Assembly (NCBI RefSeq): GCF_026151205.1
Contig: NC_087073.1
Location: 7,027,001 to 7,091,000, forward strand
Direction: 5' to 3'
From: Bolinopsis microptera
Taxonomy: Eukaryota; Ctenophora; Tentaculata; Lobata; Bolinopsidae
Length of the DNA stretch: 64,000 nt
In this document: positions 20,913 to 30,845 of the stretch, piece after piece
Layout of the letters: each line of letters opens with the position of its first letter
Numbering within the stretch: the first letter of the stretch is position 1
Translations under genes and position numbers: made by a program
Notes under the pieces: model-generated
Told to the model about the DNA's origin: nothing
Databases searched by the model: none
Seen by the model: only the letters and a program-made list of their open reading frames with translations

Positions 20913-22442
20913 CCGGTAGGGTTTTGGGAAATAAAAACAAGGATGGTCGTCTTAGGATCCGCTTTAGGTCTTCTCCTAAATGTAGCTCATGCTATTCTTC
21001 CGCTCCTATCAATTTCTGCCGTACAGGATATTTTTAGGACGGAAATATTTTTCACTCATCTTGATGAAAATCCATTTTTTAGCAAGAATCCTATCGACCT
21101 ACCTAGAATTAGAATAATGTACGAGGGTGCATTTTCTACGGAAACTAACACAAACGCCATGCTGGAAAAGCTCCGAAACACGACTTCAAATGGAAGCATA
21201 TTCGATAGTGAGGAGATAGGCTACTACGGTAACACCGGATTATGTGTCCACAACATCTTCAAACTCCAGGAATCTTATCAGATCTACAAACTTCTATACT
21301 GCACAACTCTGGCAGTACTGTTGGTCACAGTACTTGTAACATACACCAAAATATTGCTGGAAGATAGAAAGAGTAAAGCACGTGTTGCGGTTCTACAAGA
21401 AGCACAAAAGGTGGACATTACACGATCTCTAACACTAAAAGTAGCTCTTATGATCGGAAGTCAACTCATAGCCTGGATACCCTTCATCATAGCAACAGTC
21501 TATTACCAGCTCATTTCCAAACAACCAGTACCACCTTCAGTCTTTGAGGTGTTCGCTCTGGTGGTCATCCCAGGCAACAGTTTTCTGAATCCCTTATTCT
21601 ATAGCGACCTATACAAAAAGGCTGTTGGTTACCTATTGGCAGGGTGGATATGGTCGGTGAACATGATCGCGGTCAGGAACATGGAGACTGTGCAGTGTGA
21701 ACCTGGAGACGAGGTCAGGAACATGGAGACTGTGCAGTTTGCACCTGGAGACGAGGTCAGGAACATGGAGACTGTGCAGTGTGAACCTGGAGACGAGGTC
21801 AGGAACATGGAGACTGTGCAGTGTGCACCTGGAGACGAGGTCAGGAACATGGAGACTGTGCAGTGTGAACCTGGAAACGAGGTCAGGAACATGGAGACTG
21901 TGCAGTGTGAACCTGGAGACGAGGTCAGGAACATGAAGACTTTGCAGTGTGAACCTGAAGACGATGTCAGGAACATGGGGACTTTGCAGTGTGAACCTAG
22001 AGACGAGGACAGGAACATGGAGACTGTGCAGTCTGGACCTAGAGACGAGGTCATAAACATGGAGACTTGGAAGTCTGAACCTAGAGACGAGGTCAGGAAC
22101 ATAGAGACTGTGCAGTGTGAACCTGGTGACGAGGTCAGGAACATGGAGACTGTGCAGTGTGCACCTGGAGACGAGGTCAGGAACATGGAGACTGTGCAGT
22201 GTGAACCTGAAGACGAGGTCAGGAACAAGGAGACTGTGCAGTGTGAACCTGGAGACGAGGTCAGGAACATGGAGACTGTGCAGTATGCACCTGGTGACGA
22301 GGTTAGGAACATGGATACTGTGCAGTGTGAACCTGGAGACAATGTCAGGAACATGGAGACTGTGCAGTGTGAAGCTAGAGACAATGTCAGGAACATGGGG
22401 ACTGTACAGTGTGAACCTGGAAACGAGGTCAGGAACATGTAG
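20913..22442 (+). CDS. Class A G-protein-coupled receptor, 3' half, with a 14-residue repeat tail
   Basis: The frame opens right after the gap. A first hydrophobic helix (VVLGSALGLLLNVAHAILPLL, TM4) is followed by an extracellular loop of about 90 residues with a Cys (GLCVHN), then TM5 (LLYCTTLAVLLVTVLVTY), a basic loop, TM6 with AWIPFI in place of the usual CWxP, and TM7 ending GNSFLNPLFYS, the NPxxY motif. The layout recalls LGR/relaxin-receptor-like receptors, but the ectodomain and TM1-3 are lost in the gap. From about 21671 the cytoplasmic tail becomes 18 copies of VRNMETVQCEPGDE-type repeats. A TAG at 22440-22442, from GAG in the repeat, ends the frame although in-frame repeats continue to 22652. 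Confidence 0.8.
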   Translation, partial: PVGFWEIKTRMVVLGSALGLLLNVAHAILPLLSISAVQDIFRTEIFFTHLDENPFFSKNPIDLPRIRIMYEGAFSTETNTNAMLEKLRNTTSNGSIFDSEEIGYYGNTGLCVHNIFKLQESYQIYKLLYCTTLAVLLVTVLVTYTKILLEDRKSKARVAVLQEAQKVDITRSLTLKVALMIGSQLIAWIPFIIATVYYQLISKQPVPPSVFEVFALVVIPGNSFLNPLFYSDLYKKAVGYLLAGWIWSVNMIAVRNMETVQCEPGDEVRNMETVQFAPGDEVRNMETVQCEPGDEVRNMETVQCAPGDEVRNMETVQCEPGNEVRNMETVQCEPGDEVRNMKTLQCEPEDDVRNMGTLQCEPRDEDRNMETVQSGPRDEVINMETWKSEPRDEVRNIETVQCEPGDEVRNMETVQCAPGDEVRNMETVQCEPEDEVRNKETVQCEPGDEVRNMETVQYAPGDEVRNMDTVQCEPGDNVRNMETVQCEARDNVRNMGTVQCEPGNEVRNM

Positions 22443-22766
22443 ACTGTGCAGTGTGAAGCTAGAGACAGTGTCAGGAACATGGAGACTCAGACTGTGCAGT
22501 GTGAACCTGGAGACGAGGTCAAGAACATGGAGACTGTGCAGTGTGAACCTGGAGACGAGGTCAGGAACATGGAGACTTTGCAGTCTGGACCTAGAGACGA
22601 GGTCATAAACATGGAGACTGTGCATGCAGTGTGCACTTGGAGACTAGGTTAGGAACATGGAGACTGTGCAGTGTGAACTGGAGACGAGATCAGGAACATG
22701 GAGACTGTGCAGTATGCACCTGGTGACGAGGTCAGGAGCATGGAAACTGTGCAGTGTGAACCTGGT
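21671..22766 (+). repeat. 42-bp minisatellite, about 25 units, coding in its first two thirds
   Basis: The unit begins GTCAGGAACATGGAGACTGT and is 42 bases, so it keeps the frame. Units alternate between CEPGDE and CAPGDE types and carry many point changes. A pair of units reading SGPRDEVINMET occurs twice, indicating internal higher-order duplication. One unit near 22485 has 6 extra bases, and units after 22640 lose the frame. The array contains few stops on either strand. Confidence 0.95.
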
Positions 22767-23266
22767 GCATATTTGAATTTATAACTAATAATAAGACGTA
22801 CTTATCGCTGTGATGACAAGTATTTTTGCCGATGCAGTTTACAAATAGTTTGTTAGTGTGTATATTGTTATTTGTTGACATACGTTGCATGCCACTTTTC
22901 GCGTGCGAAGCGAAACAAGGCGGATACGAAACATGTATCAAGTTATTTGCTTTTTGGATTAAGTTACAAATTCCAGCGTCTTCTTTGTGTAGTGATAAAA
23001 CTTGATTACAACAGATGTTTACTATAAGGATACACTTATACATGCAAACAACCAAGTAATGGCCAATGGGTTATGGGAATAACAACATAATAAGAGGTAT
23101 CTTGTTTGAGCGGTACATAACTCTAAAGTGTAACTGTAAAGAACCAGTTCCAAATAAGTCTGCCCGACAGAGGGAGCAGACAAATGTCACATCTTGCGTG
23201 GATGCTTGAAGCAGAAAATAAATTGTAATCAATAAATTGTAATCTCGAGGTCTGAATATAAAATTG
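22767..23266. other. No gene seen
   Basis: AT-rich sequence after the minisatellite, with no supported exon. Confidence 0.45.
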
Positions 23267-23626
23267 TAGCGCGATGCGTTACTGTGCCGCGCCGCGCACT
23301 CAATGAGGCTTCTCACTGGCTAGATCGGCGAAATGCGCTACTGTGCCGCGCCGAGCTGCCATGAATTGACATCGTCAATTAAAATATAAAATTAACCCAG
23401 CCCACCCTACCGGCTGGGGTCTATCTCTAAAAGTAAAATAAATACTAGAACCTTCCGGTTTTCAAGAAGATTTCCGTTTCGTAAATTTAAAGTTAGCTCC
23501 CCAGCCCAAGAGCACAATTTGGGTCAATTTAAATTTTGAATTAAACCAAAAAGTTTGATTTTGAACTAAATAAACGATCGCGCGCAGCTTTTTAACTTTG
23601 CAAATTAATGTGGTCGTCATGACTAC

Positions 23627-23755
23627 TTGACCATTGTTAATGGTCTGGCCCGGCGCGCGCTACTTCGTAGCACTTGCCATCGGGCCAATAATATTTCGAG
23701 AAGAAAGCGGCGCGCGCTACTTCGAAGAAATTTAGACGAGTAACATCCGTCAACG
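23627..23755. repeat. GC-rich repeat also found split at 29563-29612 and 29860-29936
   Basis: Shares CCATTGTTAATGGTCTGGCC, the CGGCGCGCGCTACTTCGTAG word and AGAAAGCGGCGCGCGCTACT with the second site. There the two halves are separated by about 247 bases instead of about 20. Confidence 0.8.
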
Positions 23756-23813
23756 TATCTCTGATCTGATCTCGCCGATCTAGCGTAAGAAGCCTCATTG
23801 AGTGCGCGGCGCG

Positions 23814-24427
23814 GCACATTAACGGGTGATACTCGTAAAATATCTGTTCCATATATTGGACCGTCGACGAGTCCAACTCGGCGCGCGTCCTGGTAGGTTG
23901 TAAACCTACAACGCGGCACAGTAACGCATGATCGCGCTACAAGCGTGCATGCACCGTGCGAAATGCAAACTTGTATCACGTCGTGACCCCCACGGTCGTT
24001 TTACTATAGTAGAGTTTCAACGATACAGGGGCAAGGGGGAGCCACGCACTCGCGTCGTGCGCGGCGGGTCATACAACGTATGACAAAACTTGGCGTGACG
24101 CGCGATGACAAACTTGTTGTTGAAAACTTATCACCTTCAGCAAGCCCAGCAGGCGGTAAAGTTTTTACACATTGATCCAGTCAAAAACTAAATAAATGAC
24201 AAAAAAATATCACTATCAGTGTCAAATTAAGCGAGCGAAAATTGCTACACGGTGGTTTTCGATGCTTTCGTATCCCCCGCACACTTTAAAAAGCATATAA
24301 ACGACGCGATATTTGGACAACAAATTTTGTGCTCGCGCTTTGTGCTTATTGTTATAGGTTTACAACCTACCAGGACGAGCGCCGAGTTGGACAGATATTA
24401 TACGAGTATCACCCGTTAATGTGCTTA
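23814..24427. mobile_element. MITE-like inverted repeat element, about 610 bp
   Basis: The left end GCACATTAACGGGTGATACT at 23814 is matched in reverse at the right end near 24427. Just inside, CCTGGTAGGTTGTAAACCTA and its neighbours are also inverted (23889-23910 against 24353-24375). A third, direct partial copy is at 24484-24570. There is no coding capacity. Confidence 0.6.
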
Positions 24428-24797
24428 TCACACTGACTAATTGTAACAATCCAATCTGTTTGTATAATCATTAACAGGGTGCAGGATGATACTCCTAAAA
24501 TATTTGTTCCAAACTAGACCGTCAACGAGTCCAACTCGGCGCGAGTTTTGGTAGGTTATAAACCTACAATTACTAGTACTACAAGTATAATCATTACCCT
24601 CTTTTAATTTTTCTACAGACAGAGTAAGCTCATGTTTTCCTGTCCTTGGCCAAGAGAACACAGATTATAAAATTACATTTAATTTCTGATCGCTGCATGG
24701 CGAGTGACTCTTTTTTTCGATTTGGGAATTATGTGCCGTAAATTAACAACGGAAATGTTCTCCTTGGTTTGCCAGAGGCACACAAACTTTACTAGTA

Positions 24798-24956
24798 TAT
24801 GATGTTTTCAAGGGTCATTTGGCGGAAAAAGTCAACGAAATTATGGCGCTCAACAACATAGTTCATGAGCTAGTCCCCGTCAACACGACAAACTTGGTCC
24901 AGCCTCTAGATATTACGTTAAATCGTGTTGCCAAGGACATTGTCCGACGTTGTTAA
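24798..24956 (+). pseudogene. Pogo/Tigger-like DDE transposase fragment
   Basis: The frame reads YDVFKGHLAEKVNEIMALNN, then ELVPVNTTNLVQPLDITLNR and VAKDIVRR before a stop at 24954. This is the DDE_1 (CENP-B/jerky/pogo) block around VPxNTTxLxQPLD, which carries the last catalytic Asp. Only about 52 residues remain. The tandem repeat unit starts exactly at its stop, so the repeat may have truncated it. Confidence 0.65.
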
Positions 24957-25673
24957 TTGTAGTTCATATTACTCAGGGGAGGTAATGCTCTTTTCCTTCC
25001 TTGGCCAAGAGAACACAGACTATAAAATTACATTTAATTTCTGATCGCTGACTCGAGTGACGAACGACTCTTTTTTTCCGATTTGGGAATAATTTTTTAA
25101 TTTTACAAATTATAAATATAAATACCTGATCTGCGTCGAAAAAATTCATAATTTTTCGAGAAGCGTTAGATTTAAATACCCCATATACTCATATATTATA
25201 GTGTATACCTATATTATATCATTTAATATCCATGACTCCATATTTTGTATTTCCGATTTCATTGCAGCTCATCCTATCCTTGTGATGCAAATGGTATAAT
25301 ATGTTCAATAAGATATGCACATTGCAGTAATTTCAATTATTTTGTACGCACACCTTTTATCACTGGTTCATTGCTTAATCATTTATAGTATTAGAGGAAA
25401 GTTGGCACTATAAATACCTATTAAATGCAGTGCTGACTGCTAAATCATTTATCAGTCAGCACTGTATTAAGTATTTCGTTAGTACTAAAGTAAATAGCAA
25501 GTTATAAATAAACACAGGTTAGGTATTTACTCCTACAAAGAACAGATTTACTGAACTCCAACTTAATCAAATATTTATATTGGTGCTTTTAGTACCCCCC
25601 GCGCGAGCGATAAATTTTCGAAGTTTTCCTGCTTTTTTGGTAATTAGCTGATTGTTAATTATCATCACAAAGA

Positions 25674-26166
25674 TTTGTTTGTTTGTTTGTTTGTTTGTTT
25701 GTTTGTTTGTTTGTTTGTTTGTTTGTTTGTTTGTTTGTTTGTTTGTTTGTTTGTTTGTTTGTTTGTTTGTTTGTTTGTTTGTTTGTTTGTTTGTTTGTTT
25801 GTTTGTTTGTTTGTTTGTTTGTTTGTTTGTTTGTTTGTTTGTTTGTTTGTTTGTTTGTTTGTTTGTTTGTTTGTTTGTTTGTTTGTTTGTTTGTTTGTTT
25901 GTTTGTTTGTTTGTTTGTTTGTTTGTTTGTTTGTTTGTTTGTTTGTTTGTTTGTTTGTTTGTTTGTTTGTTTGTTTGTTTGTTTGTTTGTTTGTTTGTTT
26001 GTTTGTTTGTTTGTTTGTTTGTTTGTTTGTTTGTTTGTTTGTTTGTTTGTTTGTTTGTTTGTTTGTTTGTTTGTTTGTTTGTTTGTTTGTTTGTTTGTTT
26101 GTTTGTTTGTTTGTTTGTTTGTTTGTTTGTTTGTTTGTTTGTTTGTTTGTTTGTTTGTTTGTTTGT
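25674..26166. repeat. (TTTG)n microsatellite, about 123 units
   Basis: An uninterrupted tetranucleotide run of about 493 bases. The open frames reading LFVC repeats on the plus strand are artefacts of the period. Confidence 0.98.
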
Positions 26167-26884
26167 TAATTGTAGTTCATATTACTCAGGGGAGGTAATG
26201 CTCTTTTCCTTCCTTGGCCAAGAGAACACAGACTATAAAATTACATTTAATTTCTGATCGCTGACTCGAGTGACGAACGACTCTTTTTTTCCGATTTGGG
26301 AATAATTTTTTAATTTTACAAATTATAAATATAAATACCTGATCTGCGTCGAAAAAATTCATAATTTTTCGAGAAGCGTTAGATTTAAATACCCCATATA
26401 CTCATATATTATAGTGTATACCTATATTATATCATTTAATATCCATGACTCCATATTTTGTATTTCCGATTTCATTGCAGCTCATCCTATCCTTGTGATG
26501 CAAATGGTATAATATGTTCAATAAGATATGCACATTGCAGTAATTTCAATTATTTTGTACGCACACCTTTTATCACTGGTTCATTGCTTAATCATTTATA
26601 GTATTAGAGGAAAGTTGGCACTATAAATACCTATTAAATGCAGTGCTGACTGCTAAATCATTTATCAGTCAGCACTGTATTAAGTATTTCGTTAGTACTA
26701 AAGTAAATAGCAAGTTATAAATAAACACAGGTTAGGTATTTACTCCTACAAAGAACAGATTTACTGAACTCCAACTTAATCAAATATTTATATTGGTGCT
26801 TTTAGTACCCCCCGCGCGAGCGATAAATTTTCGAAGTTTTCCTGCTTTTTTGGTAATTAGCTGATTGTTAATTATCATCACAAA

Positions 26885-27981
26885 GATTTGTTTGTTTGTT
26901 TGTTTGTTTGTTTGTTTGTTTGTTTGTTTGTTTGTTTGTTTGTTTGTTTGTTTGTTTGTTTGTTTGTTTGTTTGTTTGTTTGTTTGTTTGTTTGTTTGTT
27001 TGTTTGTTTGTTTGTTTGTTTGTTTGTTTGTTTGTTTGTTTGTTTGTTTGTTTGTTTGTTTGTTTGTTTGTTTGTTTGTTTGTTTGTTTGTTTGTTTGTT
27101 TGTTTGTTTGTTTGTTTGTTTGTTTGTTTGTTTGTTTGTTTGTTTGTTTGTTTGTTTGTTTGTTTGTTTGTTTGTTTGTTTGTTTGTTTGTTTGTTTGTT
27201 TGTTTGTTTGTTTGTTTGTTTGTTTGTTTGTTTGTTTGTTTGTTTGTTTGTTTGTTTGTTTGTTTGTTTGTTTGTTTGTTTGTTTGTTTGTTTGTTTGTT
27301 TGTTTGTTTGTTTGTTTGTTTGTTTGTTTGTTTGTTTGTTTGTTTGTTTGTTTGTTTGTTTGTTTGTTTGTTTGTTTGTTTGTTTGTTTGTTTGTTTGTT
27401 TGTTTGTTTGTTTGTTTGTTTGTTTGTTTGTTTGTTTGTTTGTTTGTTTGTTTGTTTGTTTGTTTGTTTGTTTGTTTGTTTGTTTGTTTGTTTGTTTGTT
27501 TGTTTGTTTGTTTGTTTGTTTGTTTGTTTGTTTGTTTGTTTGTTTGTTTGTTTGTTTGTTTGTTTGTTTGTTTGTTTGTTTGTTTGTTTGTTTGTTTGTT
27601 TGTTTGTTTGTTTGTTTGTTTGTTTGTTTGTTTGTTTGTTTGTTTGTTTGTTTGTTTGTTTGTTTGTTTGTTTGTTTGTTTGTTTGTTTGTTTGTTTGTT
27701 TGTTTGTTTGTTTGTTTGTTTGTTTGTTTGTTTGTTTGTTTGTTTGTTTGTTTGTTTGTTTGTTTGTTTGTTTGTTTGTTTGTTTGTTTGTTTGTTTGTT
27801 TGTTTGTTTGTTTGTTTGTTTGTTTGTTTGTTTGTTTGTTTGTTTGTTTGTTTGTTTGTTTGTTTGTTTGTTTGTTTGTTTGTTTGTTTGTTTGTTTGTT
27901 TGTTTGTTTGTTTGTTTGTTTGTTTGTTTGTTTGTTTGTTCGTTTGTTTGTTTGTTTGTTTGTTTGTTTGTTTGTTTGTTA
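26885..27981. repeat. (TTTG)n microsatellite, about 274 units
   Basis: About 1.1 kb, with a single visible interruption (CGTTTG at 27941). The flanks are identical to those of the shorter array, so the two arrays are expanded copies of one locus or one assembly path. Confidence 0.98.
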
Positions 27982-28361
27982 ATTGTAGTTCATATTACTC
28001 AGGGGAGGTAATGCTCTTTTCCTTCCTTGGCCAAGAGAACACAGACTATAAAATTACATTTAATTTCTGATCGCTGACTCGAGTGACGAACGACTCTTTT
28101 TTTCCGATTTGGGAATAATTTTTTAATTTTACAAATTATAAATATAAATACCTGATCTGCGTCGAAAAAATTCATAATTTTTCGAGAAGCGTTAGATTTA
28201 AATACCCCATATACTCATATATTATAGTGTATACCTATATTATATCATTTAATATCCATGACTCCATATTTTGTATTTCCGATTTCATTGCAGCTCATCC
28301 TATCCTTGTGATGCAAATGGTATAATATGTTCAATAAGATATGCACATTGCAGTAATTTCA

Positions 28362-29170
28362 GTTTGTTTGTTTGTTTGTGTAGTGTAGTGTAGTGTAGTG
28401 TAGTGTAGTGTAGTGTAGTGTAGTGTAGTGTAGTGTAGTGTAGTGTAGTGTAGTGTAGTGTAGTGTAGTGTAGTGTAGTGTAGTGTAGTGTAGTGTAGTG
28501 TAGTGTAGTGTAGTGTAGTGTAGTGTAGTGTAGTGTAGTGTAGTGTAGTGTAGTGTAGTGTAGTGTAGTGTAGTGTAGTGTAGTGTAGTGTAGTGTAGTG
28601 TAGTGTAGTGTAGTGTAGTGTAGTGTAGTGTAGTGTAGTGTAGTGTAGTGTAGTGTAGTGTAGTGTAGTGTAGTGTAGTGTAGTGTAGTGTAGTGTAGTG
28701 TAGTGTAGTGTAGTGTAGTGTAGTGTAGTGTAGTGTAGTGTAGTGTAGTGTAGTGTAGTGTAGTGTAGTGTAGTGTAGTGTAGTGTAGTGTAGTGTAGTG
28801 TAGTGTAGTGTAGTGTAGTGTAGTGTAGTGTAGTGTAGTGTAGTGTAGTGTAGTGTAGTGTAGTGTAGTGTAGTGTAGTGTAGTGTAGTGTAGTGTAGTG
28901 TAGTGTAGTGTAGTGTAGTGTAGTGTAGTGTAGTGTAGTGCAGTGTAGTGTAGTGTAGTGTAGTGTAGTGTAGTGTAGTGTAGTGTAGTGTAGTGTAGTG
29001 TAGTGTAGTGTAGTGTAGTGTAGCGTAGCGTAGTGTAGTGTAGTGTAGTGTAGTGTAGTGTAGCGTAGTGTAGTGTAGTGTAGTGTAGTGTAGTGTAGTG
29101 TAGTGTAGTGTAGTGTAGTGTAGTGTAGTGTAGTGTAGTGTAGTGTAGTGTAGTGTAGTGTAGTGTAGTG
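28362..29170. repeat. (TAGTG)n microsatellite, about 158 units
   Basis: After four TTTG words the period changes to TAGTG from 28379. Four interruptions are seen (near 28941, 29023, 29028 and 29063). The minus-strand frame of TLHYT repeats is not a gene. Confidence 0.98.
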
Positions 29171-30221
29171 TGTATCCAGTCCGTTCAGCTCCAGTATCCC
29201 GAAGAATGTTCAGTAGGCAGCAAAACGGTAGAGCCTGTTCTTTAATTTTATAAGTATATTCTCTCAGCATCATCTTTTCCGGGAACTCCGCACGTGTACA
29301 CCGCACGTGTAGTGTGTACCTTTACATGCACGTTTTTATAATTTTTATAATTTGCTGTGGCTTGTGTGTGAAGCGCAAAAAATGTGGATGTGTGCGTCTG
29401 CAATGCTTGGTATAATATTTTGTGCTGTAAACTTTTCAAATCTTACGTTAGAAATAGTGTCTTATAGTGAGTGTCTTATAGTGAGTTAGAACTTAAAAGC
29501 TTGCTGCTTGTCCGACTGTAATAAAGTCATGCCTTTTATACCTACCCGATCCATTTTATTTTGACCATTGTTAATGGTCTGGCCCGGCGCGCGCTACTTC
29601 GTAGCACTTGCCTTAAACAGACCGCTTTAAATTCAAATTAACCAAGCCTATTTATTGAATGCCAACATAATGAAGAATTCAATCGATATAGCGAATTTAC
29701 CAGATTACGTTCATAATATCAACTCTGTCCAGTATCTGTGCTGTCACAGTGTCACAATATGCAGAAATGATATAATGTGTTCGCGGTAACGCGCGATATT
29801 ATATATTAGTCAAGTTTGCGCTAAGTTGAGCGCTCGATCTTTCGTTTCTCGCCCGTCTAAAATTCCGAGAAGAAAGCGGCGCGCGCTACTTTGAAGAAAT
29901 TTAGACGTCTAGACGAGTAACATCCGTCAAATTTTATTATGACCATGTGATGTTGATATGACAAGTTGATATATGAACTTGAAGTGTGGTAAAATATAGG
30001 GAGTTGCTAGGGGTTACGTTGGGAGCTATAACATATAAGTATAAATAATTCACATGCCTATTGCCTTTCTGTGTGACTGCAATATTATCTCACGTGTTCA
30101 TGGTTATTCTAGGCTAATAAATTTTTTCAACCGGTCACAAAAAGTCTCCTTTCCATTTGTTTTAGGTTCGACAGTATCGTAAACTGCTGAGATATTCTTA
30201 ATTAGTAAGTACGCTTATTAT
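29171..30221. other. Repeat-rich, no gene seen
   Basis: Contains the split GC-rich repeat (29563-29612, 29860-29936). Polyadenylation-like AATAAAG at about 29520 and AATAAATT near 30117 hint at old element ends, but no long terminal repeat pair was found. Confidence 0.4.
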
Positions 30222-30393
30222 TTAATTGACGATGTCAATTCTTCGCAGCTCGGCGAAGCCCAGTAGCGCATTTCGCCGATTTAACGAGAAGCATTATTGA
30301 GTGCGCGGCGCTGCTCAGTATTCAGTAACGCATTAAGCGCTACAAAAGCTCATTATCACTCATCACTGTATTTCTATATGCGCGGATAGGCTA

Positions 30394-30681
30394 AAGTGAC
30401 GTCACAGGTTTAAATGGATTTTGCTGGATATCCCGGCGCACGAATGAAATAAAACTTTACGGATTTTACTAGATTGGCCAATATATTGTATGTAATAAAG
30501 GAATTTGTACGAGAAATAAACTTTCAGGAGCTCCCTGGCCTTCGTCCTTTTTTTCCTTGACTGTTCGTTTAATTTTGGAGGTACAGGTAAGGTAACTAAC
30601 GGGGCATGAAATTTGCGTGCCTGAAATCTTTTGCACACACCGAAACGCTAGTTCAGTTGAGTTTTTAAAGACAAGGCTCAC
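30394..30681 (-). other. Short minus-strand frames without a family match
   Basis: Two overlapping frames (30402-30638 and 30469-30681) are basic and short. No splice signals or motifs decide between them. Confidence 0.2.
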
Positions 30682-30845
30682 ATTATGATCAAAAGGAAAT
30701 TGTTAGCAGACATGAGGGGTTTTGTTCATATTTGTTCAGTTAAACAAAAATTTCAGTTAAACAACAATTTCAGTTAAACAAAAATTTCAATTTTATGCCA
30801 TTTATTACAGAGTAAACAAGTTTACAATAACTCGACTTACTCGAC

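Larger units (their letters stand above)
24957..28361 (+). repeat. Tandem repeat: three copies of a ~720-bp unique segment between TTTG arrays
   Basis: The segment beginning GTTAATTGTAGTTCATATTA occurs from about 24952, 26165 and 27979. The first two copies are about 720 bases and look identical, and the third is cut after 380 bases at CAGTAATTTCA. A diverged piece is at 24628-24735. Each full copy has a 12-bp perfect hairpin (CAGTGCTGACTG, near 25430 and 26640). Confidence 0.9.
23267..30342. mobile_element. 7-kb block bounded by ~120-bp inverted repeats
   Basis: 23267-23392 and 30222-30342 are inverted copies at roughly 80 percent identity. They share GTAGCGC...ATGCGTTACTG, GCGCGCACTCAAT, ATCGGCGAAATGCGCTACTG and GAATTGACATCGTCAATTAA. 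Fragments of the same sequence recur at 23769-23820 and 23911-23942. The block contains a pogo-like transposase scrap and the microsatellites. It could be a composite transposon or simply two insertions of one repeat in opposite directions. Confidence 0.35.

Noticed and set aside
21629-22625. Antisense frames of 283 and 330 codons over the minisatellite
   Set aside because: The 42-bp unit lacks stops in several frames on both strands. Only the plus frame continues a receptor domain.
21671-22766. CRISPR-like array
   Set aside because: There are no unique spacers. The units are directly joined 42-bp repeats in a eukaryotic gene.
25652-28070. Open frames of 164-401 codons with LFVC repeats
   Set aside because: They are the three plus frames of a pure TTTG array. 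A 4-base period with no stop codon is open by construction.
28359-29306. Minus-strand 315-codon frame of TLHYT repeats
   Set aside because: Produced by the TAGTG pentanucleotide array.
29946-30138. Possible solo LTR (TGTG...CACA with AATAAATT)
   Set aside because: There is no matching target duplication and no second copy or internal retroviral-type region in the window.
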